Shown: one piece after another, positions 60,717-64,000 of the stretch
Position numbering within the stretch: position 1 is the first letter of the stretch
How the letters are laid out: each line of letters starts with the position of its first letter
DNA from: DASXTC01 sp036505635
GTDB taxonomy: Bacteria; Acidobacteriota; Polarisedimenticolia; JACPZX01; DASXTC01
Direction of reading: 5' to 3'
NCBI GenBank assembly: GCA_036505635.1
Contig: DASXTC010000053.1
Span: forward strand, 1 to 64,000
DNA length: 64,000 nucleotides
The notes under the pieces: model-generated
What the model saw: the letters and a program-made list of their open reading frames with translations, nothing else
Database searches by the model: none
Told to the model about the DNA's origin: nothing
Translations under genes and position numbers: made by a program

Positions 60717-63335
60717 TCAAGGCGACGGGGCGGCCGCGTCCGCCGCGGCTCCGCGGCGGGTGAACGTCACGGCGGAGCCCCCCACGTCCACGACCACCGT
60801 GTCGCCGGGCGAGAAGTCTCCCTGAAGGATCTTCAGCGCCAGGGGATCCTGGACCTTTCTCTGGATGAGTCTCTTGAGCGGGCGCGCGCCGAAGTCCCGG
60901 TCGTATCCCTCCCGCGCCAGGAGATCCCGCGCCGCGGGAGTCAGCTCGAGACCGAGCTGCCGCCCTGCCAGCAGCTCCCTGAGCTTGAGGATCTGCAGAT
61001 CCACGATGCGCGCGATGGCGGCGCGGTCCAGGCTCGAGAAGACGATGATCTCGTCGAGCCGGTTGAGGAACTCCGGACGGAAGTGCTCCCTCATGAGCGC
61101 GTCCACCCGCGGGCCGACCTTCTCGCCGCGCTCCTCCATCTCGCGGATCAGGGCGCTCGCGATGTTGGAGGTCATGATGATGATCGTGTTGCGGAAGTTC
61201 ACCGTCCGCCCCTTGCCGTCGGTCAGCCTCCCCTCGTCGAGTATCTGGAGAAGGATGTTGTGCACGTCGGCGTGGGCCTTCTCGAACTCGTCGAACAGGA
61301 CGACCGCGTAGGGATGTCGGCGCACCGCCTCGGTGAGCTGGCCTCCCTCCTCGTAGCCGACGTAGCCCGGAGGCGCGCCGATGAGGCGGGACACGGCGTG
61401 CTTCTCCATGTACTCCGACATGTCGAGCCGGATGAGGCTGCGCTCATCGTCGAAGAGGAACCCGGCCAGCGCGCGCGCCATCTCGGTCTTGCCCACCCCG
61501 GTCGGCCCGAGGAAGAAGAACGACCCGAGCGGGCGATTCGGATCCTGGAGCCCCGCGCGCGAGCGGCGCAACGTGCTCGACACGATCGAGACCGCCTCGT
61601 CCTGGCCCACGACGCGCGTGTGGAGCTCCTCCTCCATCCTCAGGAACTTCTGCACCTCGCCCTCGAGCATCTTGGCCACGGGGATCCCGGTCCACCGCGA
61701 CACGACGCCGGCGATGTCCTCCTCGTCGACCTCCTCCTTGAGCATCCGGCGCTCGCGCTGAAGCTCGGCGAGGCGCGCGTTGTCCTCGGCGACCTGCTTC
61801 TCGAGAGAGGCGATGGTTCCGTAGCGCAGCTCGGCCACCTTGCCGTAGTCCCCGGCGCGCTGCGCGCGCTCCTCCTCCACGCGCGCCGACTCGATCTTCT
61901 CCTTCGCGGCGCGGATCCGCTGGATGACGTCCTTCTCGGCCTGCCACTTCGCCTTCATCGCCGAGGCGCCCTCCCGCAAACGGGCCAGCTCCTCCTCGAT
62001 CTTCGGCAGGCGCTGGACCGAGGCGCGGTCCTTCTCCTTCTTGAGGGCCTCGCGCTCGATCTCGAGGCGCGCGATCTCGCGGTTGACCTGATCGATCTCC
62101 GCGGGCATCGAGTCGATCTCCATCCGCAGGCGGGCCGCCGCCTCGTCGATGAGATCGATCGCCTTGTCTGGCAGGAACCGGTCGGTGATGTAGCGGTGCG
62201 AGAGGGTGGCCGCCGCCACCAGGGCGGCGTCGCGGATCCGCACGCCATGGTGGACCTCGTAGCGCTCCTTGAGGCCCCGCAGGATCGCGATCGTGTCCTC
62301 TACCCCGGGCTCCCCGATCATGACGGGCTGGAAGCGCCGCTCGAGGGCCTTGTCCTTCTCGATGTGCTTCTGATACTCGGAGAGCGTCGTGGCGCCGACG
62401 CAGCGCAGCTCGCCGCGGGCCAGCGCCGGCTTGAGCATGTTGGAAGCGTCGATCGCTCCCTCGGCGCTGCCGGCCCCCACCAGCGTGTGCAGCTCGTCGA
62501 TGAAGAGGATGATGGTCCCCTCGGCCTCGGTGATCTCCTGGACCGCGGCCTTGAGGCGATCCTCGAATTCGCCGCGGTACTTGGCGCCGGCCACCATCGC
62601 CGCCAGATCGAGCGCCACGATCTTCTTGTTCTTGAGCGACTCGGGGACGTCACCGTCGATGATGCGGCGGGCGAGCCCTTCGACGATGGCGGTCTTGCCC
62701 ACGCCGGGCTCGCCGATCAGCACCGGGTTGTTCTTGGTGCGGCGCGCCAGCACCTGGACCACCCGGCGGATCTCGTCGTCACGCCCGATGACGGGATCGA
62801 GCTTGCCGCGGCGGGCCAGGTCGGTCAGATCGCGGCCGTACTTCTTGAGCGCCTCGTACTTGCCCTCGGGATCCTGATCCGTGACGCGCTGGGTGCCGCG
62901 CACCGCCTTGAGGGCCGACATCAACCCGTCGGGCGTCACGCCGGCCTTCGAGAGGATCCCGGTCGCCGGCAGCCCCTTGGCGGAGGCGAGCGCGAGCAGC
63001 AGGTGCTCGGTGCTGATGTACTCGTCCTTGAACTGGGAGGTCAGCTTGAAGGCATCGTCGAAGATGCGGGCCAGATCCTCGCCGAGAGGCGGCTGGTACC
63101 CGGCTTTGCCCGTGATCTTCGGCAGGTGGGTGAGATGTTCCTTCACCTGGGCGCGGATGGCGGCCGGGTCGGCTCCCAGCTTGCGCAGGAGGCTCTCGGC
63201 GATCCCCTCGGGCTGCGCCAGCAGCGAGTCGAGCAGGTGGAGGGAGGTGGTCTCCGGGTGACCGGAGCTTTCAGCCAGACCGATCGAAGCCTGAAGGGCT
63301 TCCTGGCACTTCACGGTCAGACGATCCCATCTCAT
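60717..63335 (-). CDS. clpB: ClpB disaggregase
   Basis: 872 aa. Two ClpN repeats (~1-145), NBD1 with Walker A GEPGVGKT and Walker B ILFIDELHTLVGAG, the coiled-coil middle domain (~405-525; this separates ClpB from ClpA/C), NBD2 with GPTGVGKTEM, and a C-terminal small domain ending in an Ala/Pro tail. It solubilises aggregated proteins with DnaK/J/GrpE. AGGAGG stands 8 nt before the ATG. It heads the operon with hsp20, htpX, degP-like and grpE. Confidence 0.96.
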   Translation of the reverse strand: MRWDRLTVKCQEALQASIGLAESSGHPETTSLHLLDSLLAQPEGIAESLLRKLGADPAAIRAQVKEHLTHLPKITGKAGYQPPLGEDLARIFDDAFKLTSQFKDEYISTEHLLLALASAKGLPATGILSKAGVTPDGLMSALKAVRGTQRVTDQDPEGKYEALKKYGRDLTDLARRGKLDPVIGRDDEIRRVVQVLARRTKNNPVLIGEPGVGKTAIVEGLARRIIDGDVPESLKNKKIVALDLAAMVAGAKYRGEFEDRLKAAVQEITEAEGTIILFIDELHTLVGAGSAEGAIDASNMLKPALARGELRCVGATTLSEYQKHIEKDKALERRFQPVMIGEPGVEDTIAILRGLKERYEVHHGVRIRDAALVAAATLSHRYITDRFLPDKAIDLIDEAAARLRMEIDSMPAEIDQVNREIARLEIEREALKKEKDRASVQRLPKIEEELARLREGASAMKAKWQAEKDVIQRIRAAKEKIESARVEEERAQRAGDYGKVAELRYGTIASLEKQVAEDNARLAELQRERRMLKEEVDEEDIAGVVSRWTGIPVAKMLEGEVQKFLRMEEELHTRVVGQDEAVSIVSSTLRRSRAGLQDPNRPLGSFFFLGPTGVGKTEMARALAGFLFDDERSLIRLDMSEYMEKHAVSRLIGAPPGYVGYEEGGQLTEAVRRHPYAVVLFDEFEKAHADVHNILLQILDEGRLTDGKGRTVNFRNTIIIMTSNIASALIREMEERGEKVGPRVDALMREHFRPEFLNRLDEIIVFSSLDRAAIARIVDLQILKLRELLAGRQLGLELTPAARDLLAREGYDRDFGARPLKRLIQRKVQDPLALKILQGDFSPGDTVVVDVGGSAVTFTRRGAAADAAAPSP

Positions 63336-63367
63336 CTTGTCGGCCTCCTGTCTCGCGACGGGCGCAT

Positions 63368-63396
63368 AAGTAAGACCCGCGCGATCCGGGTGTCAA
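63368..63396 (-). promoter_or_regulatory. Sigma70-like promoter of the clpB operon
   Basis: On the minus strand a perfect TTGACA (63396-63391) is followed after 17 nt by TTACTT (63373-63368), ~33 nt before the clpB ATG. It overlaps the stop of the HNH remnant. It is not a CIRCE element. CTTGACACCC could also serve as a sigma32-like -35, but no CCCCAT-type -10 is present. Confidence 0.6.
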
Positions 63397-63794
63397 GCCC
63401 GCTCCTCCGCGATGGCCCTCTCATTATTGTATGTCCCGCCTATCCCGCCCAAGCCCAGGGTCCAGATCACCTCGAGGGGCGCCCGGCCCCGGCACGAGGC
63501 CAGCTCCCCATGCTCCCCGCGCAGGTGATGGCAGGCACAGAGGCACCCTCGGTTCCACTCCGCGTCGGTGCCCCCGCGCGAGCGGTAGGCGTAGTGATGC
63601 TCCTGCAGGTTGTTCCTCGCGGTGCATCCCGGCGCCGTGCATCGCCAGCCGTCCCGGATGAGGACCGCGTCCCGGCGGCGCGGCCGGCCAGGCACGGCCG
63701 CGTCCCACGTCGACGTGAAATCCTCCAGCAACGCCAGAAGCCCCACCCATGCGGGAAGCCGCCTGCCCCGCTCGAAGAAGTCGCGCCTGATGAC
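63393..63794 (-). pseudogene. HNH endonuclease remnant (C-terminal part)
   Basis: An open frame from a stop at 63795-63797 to 63393 encodes ~130 residues. Residues downstream of FERGRRLPAWVGLLALLEDF carry an HNH core: DAVLIRDGWRCTAPGCTARN (zinc cysteines), EHHYAYRSRGGTDAEWNRG and CLCACHHLRGEH. This is the C-terminal part of a longer family, and the usual N-terminal several hundred residues are missing. A GTG at 63746 could start a 117-aa product, but no Shine-Dalgarno is seen. It is probably a dead gene. Confidence 0.6.
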
Positions 63795-63865
63795 TCACGG
63801 GCGATGTTGGCCCAAGGGACCCACGCGGATCGAGACGTCGACCGTCCGGTGCTGCCTGTGTGGCT

Positions 63866-64000
63866 TCAGCGGCTCCTGTTGCCGGCCCCGGGCGCGTCGA
63901 GAAGGGCGCCGGCGCGCCCGCCGCCGCCCCGGGCGAGGACCTCGGGGCTGGCCAGGAACCCCTCGATGAGACGCAGGCACCGGCGCGTGTGGGTCAGGAA
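63866..64000 (-). CDS. 3' end of an unidentified gene, truncated by the window edge
   Basis: A frame open from the right edge to a TGA at 63866-63868 gives 44 residues (RRCLRLIEGFLASPEVLARG visible in it). Codons end almost entirely in G or C, like real genes here. I do not recognise the family. It may be an upstream gene or an earlier part of the decayed HNH locus. Confidence 0.35.
   Translation of the reverse strand, partial: FLTHTRRCLRLIEGFLASPEVLARGGGGRAGALLDAPGAGNRSR

Noticed and set aside
63393..63746. Intact small HNH endonuclease
   Set aside because: The family's N-terminal part is missing, the frame is open upstream to a stop without a good start, and no ribosome-binding site is visible; treated as a remnant.

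Overview
The window is G+C-rich DNA from a Gram-negative bacterium. LptD (21243-23717) implies an LPS outer membrane. The mix of very large secreted peptidases with MopE-type repeats, ASPIC/UnbV and CHAT-TPR proteins and a cytoplasm-facing Mo/NrfD oxidoreductase recalls Acidobacteriota or a neighbouring soil/sediment lineage. That assignment is inference; no rRNA or other phylogenetic anchor is present. I found no tRNA, rRNA, CRISPR array, integrase or transposase.

Layout. 1-5949 (-): one open frame for a giant subtilisin-like exoenzyme that runs off the left edge. 6.4-8.6 kb (-): NatAB-like ABC exporter. 8.75-10.4 kb (+): conserved unknown, thiS and thiG in a coupled operon. 10.4-16.1 kb: smpB, sthA, ricT-like, rsmI, nadE, and a separate glutaminase-like nitrilase split from nadE by a palindromic element. 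16.2-20.3 kb: TPR protein, ASPIC/UnbV protein, DAACS symporter. 20.4-31.7 kb (+): a long, largely coupled series running Memo, lptD, rmlD-like, epimerase, a fused polyprenol kinase/DUF92 protein, UbiA prenyltransferase, amidohydrolase, a small membrane protein and ClC. 31.7-40.3 kb (-): GT39 glycosyltransferase, Mo-bisMGD oxidoreductase with a ferredoxin-NrfD fusion partner, and a VIT/vWA protein carrying a TonB-plug-like motif.

40.46-51.58 kb is the most island-like part. It is bounded by two identical 29-nt direct repeats that match the T-arm/acceptor 3' end of tmRNA. Inside are a DUF4143 ATPase behind a dyad operator, a 1332-aa secreted metallopeptidase, and a divergent ECF sigma factor / zinc-finger anti-sigma / periplasmic TPR-CHAT (caspase-like) module. 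The right part holds a truncated esterase and a second, imperfect direct repeat.

51.7-57.3 kb: RodZ-like HTH/DUF2914 protein, a divergent DAACS symporter, an SDR and a three-gene ABC exporter. 57.3-63.3 kb (-): a compact proteostasis operon in transcription order clpB, hsp20, htpX, degP/degQ, grpE, behind a sigma70-like promoter. The right edge holds an eroded HNH endonuclease remnant and the tail of another gene.

Several genes (sthA, the 19.0-kb symporter, the 29.4-kb small protein, the RodZ-like gene, the SDR) have a TANNNT hexamer ending 6-8 nt before ATG and no Shine-Dalgarno. This suggests leaderless transcripts. Three others share a GGGGGGAA leader motif.
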